NCBI GenBank assembly: GCA_910579845.1
Contig: CAJTWL010000019.1
Coordinates: 1-41,789, forward strand
Length of the DNA: 41,789 nt
DNA from: an uncultured Muribaculaceae bacterium
GTDB taxonomy: Bacteria > Bacteroidota > Bacteroidia > Bacteroidales > Muribaculaceae
Direction of reading: 5' to 3'
Position 1 is the first letter of the stretch, and each line of letters begins with the position of its first letter. Of this stretch, positions 22,690-30,386 are shown one piece after another. A program made the translations under genes and the position numbers. Under the pieces are notes generated by a model. It was not told the DNA's origin and ran no database searches. It worked only from the letters and a program-made list of their open reading frames with translations.

Positions 22690-22720
22690 CAAAATTAATA
22701 GCAATTCTTCATATTTCAAA
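22690..22720 (-). promoter_or_regulatory. Promoter of paralog 1
   Basis: On the minus strand TTTG (22720-22717), 19 bases, TAATTTTG (22697-22690). Leader of about 63 bases. Confidence 0.7.
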
Positions 22721-22806
22721 ACATGGAAGGGTTGATTCAGTTAAGAAAGCGCTCTGAATAACTGTGTTTAAATGGCTTCTAAGTTTTAAGTTTTTTATTA
22801 AATATA

Positions 22807-22837
22807 TTTGAATAATTAATAATAATTTGTAATTTTG
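22807..22837 (+). promoter_or_regulatory. Promoter of paralog 2
   Basis: TTTG (22807-22810), 19 bases, TAATTTTG (22830-22837). The -7 box is identical to that of paralog 1 on the other strand. Start near 22844, leader about 80 bases. Confidence 0.7.
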
Positions 22838-22844
22838 CTTGTGT

Positions 22845-22880
22845 CAGGCTGGTAAGGCTGTGTCTCTTACGCTCAGCCTG
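22845..22880 (+). promoter_or_regulatory. 5'-end hairpin of the paralog 2 mRNA
   Basis: CAGGCTG then GTAAG pair with CTTAC and CAGCCTG (three unpaired bases between the two right-hand arms; 9-base loop). It starts at the predicted first nucleotides of the mRNA and is GC-rich against an AT-rich background. Confidence 0.6.
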
Positions 22881-22924
22881 CCGGCAAAATAATTCATACT
22901 TTACATAAATTTAAAATCTTTATT

Positions 22925-23788
22925 ATGAAAAAATTTTTACTTTCAGCAGTAGCTGTATTTGCAATTAGTCCTGCTTTTAATGTAACAGCTCAGGAAAAGG
23001 TGTATTTCCAAAGCGATTTTGCAAAAACATGGGAAGTGTTTAAAGACTGGGAAGGCTCCAAAGACAATGCAGGTAAGCCAATAGATGCATATGGCTCTGA
23101 TGGAGTTGGCAACTATCTTCCGAATATCAACACGCCAAAAGATGGTGATGGAAAAACAGCATTCGAATATCTTAGAGATGAGGGTTGGACTATATTTGGC
23201 GGAGGAGTAGAACCCAATGTCGTACCAAACGGTTGCAATTTTCAGAAATACTATCTTAAGATGGGTTCTAAAAATAAACAAAACGGAGTTACGCTTCCCA
23301 TAATTGAGGAATTCGGCAATGGCGTCGAGAATGTAAAATTGTCCTTTAACTGGTTCCCGTTCAGAGCCGGAGGAAAAGCAGGAGAAGGAGTATATGACAA
23401 GACTGATCTGGTTGTCATTGTTGCAAACGGTTCGGTCGAGAAACAGTTCGCGGTTCCTGAAGTCAGACCTGCTGATGGTTTGAGATATGAGTGGTATCCT
23501 GTCAGCATATCTCTTGATAAAGTGACAATCAACAAAGACACCCGCATTTCGGTTCGTCCTGCTGATGCACAATATCTTCCGAATGGAGCAGTTACCGGTA
23601 ATTACAGATATTGTATAGATAAATTCAAGGTGACAGGTTCCGGCTCTTCAGCTGTAGTTGAGCTTGAGGCCGACGAGAATGCTCCTGAAGTATATTACAA
23701 TCTCCAGGGTGTGAAGGTGGCTGAGCCAGCCAACGGTCTTTATATACGTGTAAAAGGAAACAAAACAGAAAAGGTGGTTGTCAAATAA
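22925..23788 (+). CDS. Secreted protein with C-terminal NLQGVKV module, paralog 2
   Basis: 287 residues. Signal peptide MKKFLLSAVAVFAISPAFNV with cleavage near TAQEKVYF. The body parallels paralog 1 block by block: YYLKMGSKNKQNGVTLPIIE, VKLSFNWFPFRAGGKAGEGV, VYDKTDLVVIVANGS and YRYCIDKFKVTGSGSSAV. The C-terminal module is YYNLQGVKVAEPANGLYIRV and a tail ending KVVVK. Exported, probably surface-exposed, function unknown. No catalytic motif is seen. Divergence between the two bodies is substantial while the C-terminal module is closely conserved. Confidence 0.86.
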   Translation: MKKFLLSAVAVFAISPAFNVTAQEKVYFQSDFAKTWEVFKDWEGSKDNAGKPIDAYGSDGVGNYLPNINTPKDGDGKTAFEYLRDEGWTIFGGGVEPNVVPNGCNFQKYYLKMGSKNKQNGVTLPIIEEFGNGVENVKLSFNWFPFRAGGKAGEGVYDKTDLVVIVANGSVEKQFAVPEVRPADGLRYEWYPVSISLDKVTINKDTRISVRPADAQYLPNGAVTGNYRYCIDKFKVTGSGSSAVVELEADENAPEVYYNLQGVKVAEPANGLYIRVKGNKTEKVVVK

Positions 23789-23811
23789 TAAATACGACCT
23801 ATTATTTAACA

Positions 23812-23851
23812 CAGGGGGAATCCTAAGAGCCGGATTTCCCCTGATTTTTTT
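23812..23851 (+). terminator. Terminator after paralog 2
   Basis: CAGGGGGAATCC (23812-23823) pairs with GGATTTCCCCTG (23832-23843) with one G-T pair, 8-base loop, then a run of seven T. Confidence 0.9.
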
Positions 23852-23894
23852 GCAATAATTAAGCGGATTCTTGATTAGTTTCTAAATAATAAAG

Positions 23895-23902
23895 TAAATT
23901 TG
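23895..23902 (+). promoter_or_regulatory. -7 box for tilS
   Basis: TAAATTTG ends 6 bases before the ATG at 23909, with CTTG about 21 bases upstream. The expected start site coincides with the start codon. Confidence 0.45.
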
Positions 23903-23908
23903 CAGACA

Positions 23909-24892
23909 ATGAACTCGGTAAGACGGAATAATGCAAAAGCAGGGAAGGTTGACGGTTCAGTGAGGTCAGCTTACTGTAAAGCCGGAATTAAAAGAATTGT
24001 GGTGGGTTTCAGTGCCGGAGCCGACAGCACAGCTCTTTTATTGGCGTCTGTGGCGTCCGGGGTGGATGTCATACCGGTACATTGCAATTTCCATCTCAGG
24101 GGTGAAGAGAGTTTGCGTGATGAAGTGGTGGCGCGAAAAATATGTGCCTCTCTGAATTTAGAGCCTGTAATAATTGATTTTGATGTAGCCGGATACATGG
24201 CGTCAAAAGGCAGCGGGACATCTGTTGAGATGGCATGCCGGGAGCTGCGTTATGCCGAATTTGAAAAGATTATGAAAAACACAGGGGCAGACCGGATCGC
24301 AGTCGCCCACAATGCAGATGATAATATAGAAACTCTTTTTCTGAATCTCTTCAGAGGATCCGGAGTAACCGGTCTGCGAGGTATGTTACCGGATACCGGT
24401 AAAATCATCAGACCCTTGCTGAATATTTCGCGTTCCGAAATAGAGGAGTATCTCATTGAGCGTAATACGGGCTTTGTTGTAGACAGTACAAATCTAAGCA
24501 GCGACTACAGACGTAATTATATAAGGAGAGATATTCTTCCTATGATAGAAAAACGCTGGAAAGGTGTCAGACGTGCTATTTTAACAACATTAGAGAACCT
24601 TCGGGGGGAGGAATGTGTATTAAAATGGGGAGAGGAATATTGGCTTAAAGATAAAGACAAGGATTATCTTTTGTTGTCAACCATAGATGACTCTCCCGAT
24701 CCATTCTGGGCGATATACCGGTTCGCCTCAAGGTACGGAGTATCGCGGACTGTGGCTTGTGAAATCTGCGATGTGTACGAGAAGAAAGCAGGTACGCAAT
24801 TGATAGTCGGGAAGCGATGGGAAGCGAAAGGCGGGTATCTGGTATTCGATATGAAGAAACTTAAATTTGTTTGTAACGAAAAAAATTATTAA
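23909..24892 (+). CDS. tilS: tRNA(Ile)-lysidine synthase, short form
   Basis: Converts C34 of tRNA-Ile(CAU) to lysidine so that it reads AUA. 327 residues from the ATG at 23909. The PP-loop reads VGFSAGADSTALL, where most TilS enzymes have SGGxDS, so one Gly is Ala. Other family blocks are intact: HCNFHLRGEESLRDE, CRELRYAEFEKI, AVAHNADDNIETLFLNLFRG, and DSTNLSSDYRRNYIRRDILP. The protein stops after about 327 residues where Bacteroidales homologs usually continue with a C-terminal domain, so this is a shortened version. The rho promoter overlaps its stop codon. Confidence 0.92.
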   Translation: MNSVRRNNAKAGKVDGSVRSAYCKAGIKRIVVGFSAGADSTALLLASVASGVDVIPVHCNFHLRGEESLRDEVVARKICASLNLEPVIIDFDVAGYMASKGSGTSVEMACRELRYAEFEKIMKNTGADRIAVAHNADDNIETLFLNLFRGSGVTGLRGMLPDTGKIIRPLLNISRSEIEEYLIERNTGFVVDSTNLSSDYRRNYIRRDILPMIEKRWKGVRRAILTTLENLRGEECVLKWGEEYWLKDKDKDYLLLSTIDDSPDPFWAIYRFASRYGVSRTVACEICDVYEKKAGTQLIVGKRWEAKGGYLVFDMKKLKFVCNEKNY

Positions 24893-24897
24893 TTTTG
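24866..24897 (+). promoter_or_regulatory. Promoter of rho, overlapping the end of tilS
   Basis: TTTG (24866-24869), 20 bases, TAATTTTG (24890-24897). The box includes the tilS stop codon TAA. Start near 24904 would give rho a leader of about 240 bases. Confidence 0.55.
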
Positions 24898-24903
24898 TAG
24901 TCA

Positions 24904-25146
24904 GAAAGTCATGTAAATGACAAATTCTCCAAAAAACCGGTCTGCTAATAAAGATTAAAATAGCCCGAATTTCAAATTTCAGAAGATCGGATATCCTGAA
25001 CACATTAATACTCCAATAGCTTTAAATCTTTCCGGTATTTTGATTTCTCAGAATCCGATGAAATAAGAACAAATCGTTTGTTTCCTCCGCTAATTGTATG
25101 TTGAAGTGATAATCCGGAGGAATATTATCGAATAAGATATTTATAT
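24904..25146 (+). promoter_or_regulatory. Structured rho leader
   Basis: Contains GTCAT-GTAA-ATGAC (24908-24921), the distant pair TCGGAT/ATCCGA, and a perfect 8-pair stem TTCCTCCG (25082-25089) with CGGAGGAA (25115-25122) 24 bases before the ATG. The right arm GGAGGAA is the only strong SD-like sequence here and would be masked in the stem. Long leaders with autoregulation are known for rho in other bacteria. Confidence 0.45.
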
Positions 25147-27144
25147 ATGTATAGTTACGATGAACTCATGTCGATGGATGAGAACCAGCTTAAGGATCTT
25201 GCATCCTCAATGGGAATGAAAAAGACATCATCGGCAGATCGCCAGGAAATGGCTTATTATGTTATTGACAGCGAATCAGTCGCCACTGCCAAAGAAGCCG
25301 TTGCCAAAGGAAGCGGTAAAACAAAAGAGCCAAAAGAGAAAAAAACACGTGTGAAACGCGTAGCCGCTAAAAAGGCAAAGCAACCGGAAGTTCCGGCAAC
25401 TGAAGAACCTGCCACATCTGATACGGCTGTAGCTCCGGTCAGTGAATCCGTTCCGACACCTGACACTGCCGCAGAAGAAAAAACTACAGTGGCAAAGACA
25501 AAGAAAAATGCACCCAAGAAGCGTGCTTCCCGTGCCAAGTCAAAAGTGGAAGCTCCTGAACTGCCGCTGAATAATGAAGACTCGGATGCAAATTCATCTG
25601 ATAACGATACGACGGTAAAAGTCTTAGAGCCTCTTTCGGTAGATAATGATGAAGTAACCGTTAATGACAACAGCGTAAAGGTTGAGAAAAACAGTGTTGA
25701 AGAACCCAAACTCCTACAAAATCTTAAAGAGACCGAGAATACAGCCGTAGAAGCTGTCCCGGCAGAAGATGAGTATTCTAAATCAAAAGAGAAACCTTCG
25801 TTGGATTCCTTCTTCTCCAATGCAAAGCGTCGCACATTTGTACCCCGTTCGCAGCGTGAAATAGAGGAAGCCGCTGTGGCGGCGGCTACAGCTCCGATAA
25901 CCATAGCCGATCCGGCTCCGGAGAAAGTATCTGTGAAAAACCAGAAGCATCTCAGTAAAAAACAGCAGCGTCAACAGCGTCAGCATCAGCAGCAAAGGGA
26001 GAAACAGCCGGAGACAAGTTTTGATTTCAACGGAATACTCACATCTTCAGGTGTGCTTGAGGTGATGCCGGACGGCTATGGATTCCTTCGTTCAAGTGAT
26101 TATAATTATCTTGGAAGTCCGGATGACGTTTATGTATCGCAGCAACAGATTAAAGATTTCGGTCTGAAGACGGGAGATGTCGTGCAAGGCGGTATACGTC
26201 CTCCGAGGCAGGGTGAGAAATATTTCCCATTGTGCCGGGTAGAGACAGTCAACGGTCTTCCTCCTGAGGTTATACGTGACAGAGTTCCGTTTGAGCATCT
26301 TGTGCCGTTGTTCCCGGATGAGAAATTTGATATCACTTCTGGAAGATATGGCAATATCTCGACACGCGTTGTGGATATGTTCGCCCCGATCGGTAAAGGA
26401 CAGCGTGCGCTGATTGTGGCGCCACCGAAGACAGGTAAGACAATTCTTCTTAAAGATATAGCAAATGCGATATCTGCCAATCATCCTGACACCTATATCA
26501 TCATGCTTCTCATAGATGAACGTCCTGAGGAGGTTACTGATATGGCACGTAGCGTAAATGCAGAGGTGATAGCTTCGACATTCGACGAACCTGCCGAGCG
26601 TCATGTGAAAATCGCGGGTCTTGTTCTGGAGAAAGCCAAAAGACTTGTAGAGTGCGGACATGATGTTGTGATAATGCTTGATTCAATCACCCGTCTGGCG
26701 CGTGCATACAACACAGTGAGCCCGGCTTCAGGAAAGATTCTTTCAGGAGGTGTGGATGCCAACGCATTGCAGAAACCGAAAAGATTTTTCGGTGCTGCCA
26801 GAAATATTGAGAATGGCGGTTCTCTCACCATCATAGCAACAGCCCTCACCGAGACGTCATCCAAAATGGACGAGGTTATTTTCGAAGAGTTCAAGGGAAC
26901 CGGCAATATGGAGCTTCAGCTTGACCGTAAGCTTTCCAATAAGCGTATTTTCCCGGCTGTGGATATCGTCGCATCTTCCACACGCCGTGACGACCTGTTG
27001 CTTAGTGAAGAGGTTCTCAACCGTATGTGGATAATCCGTAATTATCTTGCCGACATGAATTCACTCGAGGCAATGGAGTTTATCAAGAAACGCATGGAGA
27101 TGACCCGCAATAACGAAGAGCTCCTTGTGACAATGGATAAGTAA
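25147..27144 (+). CDS. rho: Transcription termination factor Rho with large disordered insert
   Basis: Hexameric RNA-dependent helicase that ends transcription. 665 residues against about 420 in E. coli. The SAP-like N-terminal helices come first (SYDELMSMDENQLKDLASSM), then about 240 residues of disordered, charge-rich sequence (about 50-290, with KETEN, KKTRVKRVAAKKAKQ-type basic runs, acidic blocks and a Gln-rich end QQRQHQQQREKQ). The OB-fold RNA-binding domain follows (GVLEVMPDGYGFLRSSDYNY), then the ATPase with Walker A VAPPKTGKT and LLIDERPEEVTDM. Such inserts are typical of gut Bacteroidota Rho and in B. thetaiotaomicron have been linked to phase separation. Confidence 0.96.
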   Translation: MYSYDELMSMDENQLKDLASSMGMKKTSSADRQEMAYYVIDSESVATAKEAVAKGSGKTKEPKEKKTRVKRVAAKKAKQPEVPATEEPATSDTAVAPVSESVPTPDTAAEEKTTVAKTKKNAPKKRASRAKSKVEAPELPLNNEDSDANSSDNDTTVKVLEPLSVDNDEVTVNDNSVKVEKNSVEEPKLLQNLKETENTAVEAVPAEDEYSKSKEKPSLDSFFSNAKRRTFVPRSQREIEEAAVAAATAPITIADPAPEKVSVKNQKHLSKKQQRQQRQHQQQREKQPETSFDFNGILTSSGVLEVMPDGYGFLRSSDYNYLGSPDDVYVSQQQIKDFGLKTGDVVQGGIRPPRQGEKYFPLCRVETVNGLPPEVIRDRVPFEHLVPLFPDEKFDITSGRYGNISTRVVDMFAPIGKGQRALIVAPPKTGKTILLKDIANAISANHPDTYIIMLLIDERPEEVTDMARSVNAEVIASTFDEPAERHVKIAGLVLEKAKRLVECGHDVVIMLDSITRLARAYNTVSPASGKILSGGVDANALQKPKRFFGAARNIENGGSLTIIATALTETSSKMDEVIFEEFKGTGNMELQLDRKLSNKRIFPAVDIVASSTRRDDLLLSEEVLNRMWIIRNYLADMNSLEAMEFIKKRMEMTRNNEELLVTMDK

Positions 27145-27323
27145 GTAATAAAAATTAAACGATATATGTAAGAGAATTGATCTTGAACTGTAAAACTTGT
27201 TCTTTATTACGCCTTCCGTCTTGTCGGTCAGTCGCATACGCCAGTATGCTCAATCCCTCCGCGACAAAATCCGTCAATAAATAACAGCGTTTTATATGTT
27301 CATTAATTTTTATCACTTACTTA
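27138..27323. repeat. Palindromic repeat element C (about 186 bases)
   Basis: Terminal inverted repeats TAAGTAAGTAATAAAAATTA (from 27138) and its complement (to 27323) match with one mismatch. The inner arms pair over more than 35 positions (AACTGTAAAAC and CTTTATT on the left against GTTTTATATGTT and AATAAAT on the right; TTGTCGG against CCGCGACAA). The core is TCGGTCAGTC, hairpin GCATAC-GCCA-GTATGC (27234-27249), then CCCTCCGCG. The left end lies inside rho: AAG TAA, the last two codons, belong to the repeat. Confidence 0.75.
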
Positions 27324-27340
27324 AATGATCCTGAATACTC

Positions 27341-28327
27341 ATGAATACTTTTGGACAATATCTGAGACTCACAACTTTTGGTGAGAGCCACGGTCCGGCA
27401 ATGGGGGGCGTTCTTGACGGGATGCCCTCCCGTGTATTCGTAGACCGTGATCTGATGCAAAGGGATCTTGACAGAAGATCACCCGGAAAGGGTGGCACCG
27501 TTTCACCGCGTAAGGAACCGGACATTCCGGAGATATTGTCCGGTTTGTCATCCGATGGATATACTCTTGGCACACCTGTCGGTTTTATAATAAGGAATCG
27601 TGATGTCAGATCCGGTGATTATAAAGATATAGAGAACCGTTTCCGTCCCAATCATGCCGATTATACTTATTATGCGAAGTATGGAGTTCATGATTTCAGA
27701 GGTGGCGGACGGTCAAGTGCCCGTGAGACAGTATCATGGGTAACTGCCGGTGCGATAGTGCGTCAGTGGCTTGACGGAATGGGAATAGAGGTAAGCGCAC
27801 GGTTTGTCGAGACTGCCGATATCCGGCAAGCATCCTGCACCGGCGATTCGGTAGGGGGAGCTGTAGAATGCGTAGTGACCGGACTTCCTGTAGGGATAGG
27901 CGAGCCTGTGTTCGATAAATTACATAGCCGTCTCGCAGCCGCGATGATGAGCATTAATGCGGCAAAGGCTTTTGAATATGGTGATGGAATGGAATCTTCA
28001 AAACAGTTCGGAAGTCAGTGTCGTGACATACCATATGTCGATGAAGATGGAAAAGTCAGATTCCGTTCCAATCATTCAGGAGGTATACAGGGAGGGATAA
28101 GCAACGGTATGCCGGTTAATTTCAAGGTATACTTCAAGCCAACGCCTACAATTCCGATAGAAGTCGAGTCTATAGACAAAGATGGGAACAGTGTGGTGAT
28201 AAAACCCGGAGGCAGACACGATGTCTGTGTGGCTGTAAGAGCAGTGCCGGTGGTAGAGGCTATGACATTGCTGACAATAGGTGATCTGATATTGGCGAAC
28301 AGTAGATTTGACAGTCATTCCGCCTGA
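27341..28327 (+). CDS. aroC: Chorismate synthase
   Basis: Last step of the shikimate pathway: EPSP to chorismate with reduced FMN. 328 residues, somewhat short for the family (usually about 350-360). Signatures: GESHGPAMGGVLDGMP (14-29), RRSPGKGG, FRGGGRSSARET (catalytic region), and SNHSGGIQGGISNGMPV. The normally invariant GRHDP reads GRHDVCVAVRAVPVVEAM, so Pro is Val. It probably depends on rho read-through or a promoter inside element C. It overlaps the next gene by one base (TGATG), indicating coupling. Confidence 0.95.
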   Translation: MNTFGQYLRLTTFGESHGPAMGGVLDGMPSRVFVDRDLMQRDLDRRSPGKGGTVSPRKEPDIPEILSGLSSDGYTLGTPVGFIIRNRDVRSGDYKDIENRFRPNHADYTYYAKYGVHDFRGGGRSSARETVSWVTAGAIVRQWLDGMGIEVSARFVETADIRQASCTGDSVGGAVECVVTGLPVGIGEPVFDKLHSRLAAAMMSINAAKAFEYGDGMESSKQFGSQCRDIPYVDEDGKVRFRSNHSGGIQGGISNGMPVNFKVYFKPTPTIPIEVESIDKDGNSVVIKPGGRHDVCVAVRAVPVVEAMTLLTIGDLILANSRFDSHSA

Positions 28328-29220
28328 TGAAAGCATATAAGGACTTTTCCGATTATATGGCTGAGAAATTTCCCGGCATAAAAGTACAGAAGATCTCTGT
28401 CAATGCAGGATTTTCATGCCCTAACAGGGATGGCACAATTGGTACAGGAGGATGTGTCTATTGCGACAATACGTCATTTACTCCGGGATATTGCTTTAAT
28501 TCAGGGGATATAAGATCCCAACTTGAAAAAGGGAAGTTGTTTTTCAATAGAAAGTATAAAAATATGCAATATCTTGCATATTTTCAATCTTTCAGTAATA
28601 CATTCGGACGGAGCATTGATGAATTGCGGAAAATGTATGAGGAGGCATTGTCTGTCCCGGATGTAGTCGGTCTGATTATCGGTACACGTCCGGATACTAT
28701 ACCTCAGGATGTAGTCGAGATGATCGGTGGTTTGAATGCAGTGCGTCCTGTTATAGTAGAACTTGGAGCCGAGACATCCCATGATTCGACATTACGGTTA
28801 ATTAACCGAGGGCATATGTGGCTGCATGTGGAGGATGCCGTCAATCGTCTTTCACAAGCCGGGATCGCGGTAGGATTGCATCTGATAATGGGTCTCCCGG
28901 GCGAGGATGAGACGATGCAGTTGGAAACCGTAAGACGTGCAGTGGCTTTACCTATAGATTCAATAAAGATACATCAGCTGCAAGTACTGAAAGGAACTCC
29001 GCTTGCCGCTAAAATTGAAGGGGGAGAATTGACCGTCAGACAATATACGCTTGAGGAATATATCCAATTGTGTATTAAAATTGTTAGAATAGTACCACGT
29101 CACATCGCCATTGAGAGATTTGTGGCGGTTGCCCCTCCTTCAAAACTGATTTCACCAAAATGGGGTATTAAGAATTATGAATTTACTAACTTGTTAAACA
29201 ATAGATTGAGAAATGAATAA
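28327..29220 (+). CDS. Radical SAM protein, TIGR01212/YhcC family
   Basis: 297 residues. The iron-sulfur cluster Cys residues are in CPNRDGTIGTGGCVYC (Cys31, Cys43, Cys46), the characteristic widely spaced form of this family. Further blocks: YFQSFSNTF, LIIGTRPDTIPQDVVEMIGG, VELGAETSHDSTLRLINRGH and VGLHLIMGLPGEDETMQLET. Substrate and reaction are unknown. It is translationally coupled to aroC upstream and overlaps the next gene by 8 bases. Confidence 0.93.
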   Translation: MKAYKDFSDYMAEKFPGIKVQKISVNAGFSCPNRDGTIGTGGCVYCDNTSFTPGYCFNSGDIRSQLEKGKLFFNRKYKNMQYLAYFQSFSNTFGRSIDELRKMYEEALSVPDVVGLIIGTRPDTIPQDVVEMIGGLNAVRPVIVELGAETSHDSTLRLINRGHMWLHVEDAVNRLSQAGIAVGLHLIMGLPGEDETMQLETVRRAVALPIDSIKIHQLQVLKGTPLAAKIEGGELTVRQYTLEEYIQLCIKIVRIVPRHIAIERFVAVAPPSKLISPKWGIKNYEFTNLLNNRLRNE

Positions 29221-30301
29221 ATTAATGGTTGCGATGAGTCTGGCACTTCTTTCATGTGCCGGTGCATCGGCAGACGTGATGGTAGCCTTGCCTGCAGGTT
29301 CGGAAGGCAAAAAATTCATGGCACATCACATTCTGATTTCCGATATGGTAAAACCTCGTAAGGAGCGTCCGGCTGATAAGGCGGATACGGTTATTGTAAA
29401 AAACAATGTATTCGTACTTCCTATAGAGAAAGGGGGTGCATCAGTTTATCAGATACCCGTTTCTGATCGTGAGGCAATAAGTTTTTACACCTCACCCGGA
29501 GACGAATTGATTGTCAAGGTGAATAAGCTCTCTCCATTGTCTTATACTGTGGAGGGTTCTCCATTGATGGATGCGATTTATACCCTTAAACCCACAGAGG
29601 ATAAGTTTATGTCGCAGTATATGGAGTTTGCAAAAGCAGACAACAGGGCTGGTGCCGATTCGATAGTAAATGCGTATAATAAGTTTTTCAAAGAATTCGT
29701 TGTTGCCAATCCGGAATCGCCGGCCAGTGTCTATGCTCTGATGAATCTCGAAGGAGAGGATTTTCTGAATGCTTTCACTTCGCTTGGAAGCAAGATTGAA
29801 AACAATGTGTTATATCCGTTGGCTGTAAACCAGAAATCATATGTAGAGAAGTCTTTGGCTGCCGAAAAGAAACGCGAACAATTAAACAGCGGTCATATGG
29901 ACGCACCTGCATTTACTCTTAAAGATCTTGAAGGCAAGGATGTCTCTTTATCCGATTTCAGAGGGAAATGGGTGATACTTGACTTTTGGGGCAGCTGGTG
30001 CGGATGGTGTATCAAGGGTCTTCCTGCACTGAAAGAGGCATATGAGCATTATAAACATGATCTGGAAATAATAGGAATCGACTGTAACGAGACTGAAGCG
30101 GCATGGCGCAAGGGTGTGGAGAAATACAAAATACCATGGATAAATGTCTATAATCCGGAAAACAGCACATTGTTGTCGGAATATGGTGTTCAGGGTTTTC
30201 CGACCAAGATAATAATCTCGCCACAAGGTAAGATTGCAAACATTACTGTGGGAGAGGATCCGAATTTCTTCAATACCCTGGGCATACTGATCAACGAATA
30301 A
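29213..30301 (+). CDS. TlpA-like thioredoxin-fold protein with DUF4369-type N-terminal half
   Basis: 362 residues, exported: signal peptide MNKLMVAMSLALLSCAGASA, with a possible lipobox Cys15 (LLSC). The N-terminal 220 residues are beta-rich and then helical, as in Bacteroidales AhpC/TSA-domain lipoproteins. The C-terminal thioredoxin domain (230-362) has the active site WGSWCGWCIKGLP (Cys263, Cys266) and the cis-Pro loop VQGFPTKIII. A periplasmic thiol-disulfide reductase is likely, which could draw electrons from DsbD encoded nearby at 33037. Overlaps yhcC by 8 bases. Confidence 0.9.
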   Translation: MNKLMVAMSLALLSCAGASADVMVALPAGSEGKKFMAHHILISDMVKPRKERPADKADTVIVKNNVFVLPIEKGGASVYQIPVSDREAISFYTSPGDELIVKVNKLSPLSYTVEGSPLMDAIYTLKPTEDKFMSQYMEFAKADNRAGADSIVNAYNKFFKEFVVANPESPASVYALMNLEGEDFLNAFTSLGSKIENNVLYPLAVNQKSYVEKSLAAEKKREQLNSGHMDAPAFTLKDLEGKDVSLSDFRGKWVILDFWGSWCGWCIKGLPALKEAYEHYKHDLEIIGIDCNETEAAWRKGVEKYKIPWINVYNPENSTLLSEYGVQGFPTKIIISPQGKIANITVGEDPNFFNTLGILINE

Positions 30302-30321
30302 GGTCTTAAACAACGTTAAAG

Positions 30322-30362
30322 AAAACGGACCCGTATCAATCAAGATGCGGGTCCGTTGTTGT
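30322..30362 (+). terminator. Terminator after the TlpA-like gene
   Basis: AACGGACCCGTATC (30324-30337) pairs with GATGCGGGTCCGTT (30344-30357) with one mismatch, 6-base loop, followed by GTTGTTT. The aspT-like gene converges on it, so it may act in both directions. Confidence 0.88.
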
Positions 30363-30386
30363 TTATCGATGGTATATGCTCTTTGA

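Larger units (their letters stand above)
22621..22924. other. Divergent promoter region of the two paralogs
   Basis: Contains two outward-facing promoters of identical design (22690-22720 minus, 22807-22837 plus) and a hairpin at each predicted RNA 5' end (22664-22682 and 22845-22880). No gene is seen. Confidence 0.7.

Noticed and set aside
25257..25904. 215-codon open frame on the minus strand inside rho
   Set aside because: Ser/Phe/Ala-rich antisense shadow of the low-complexity Rho insert; no independent evidence.
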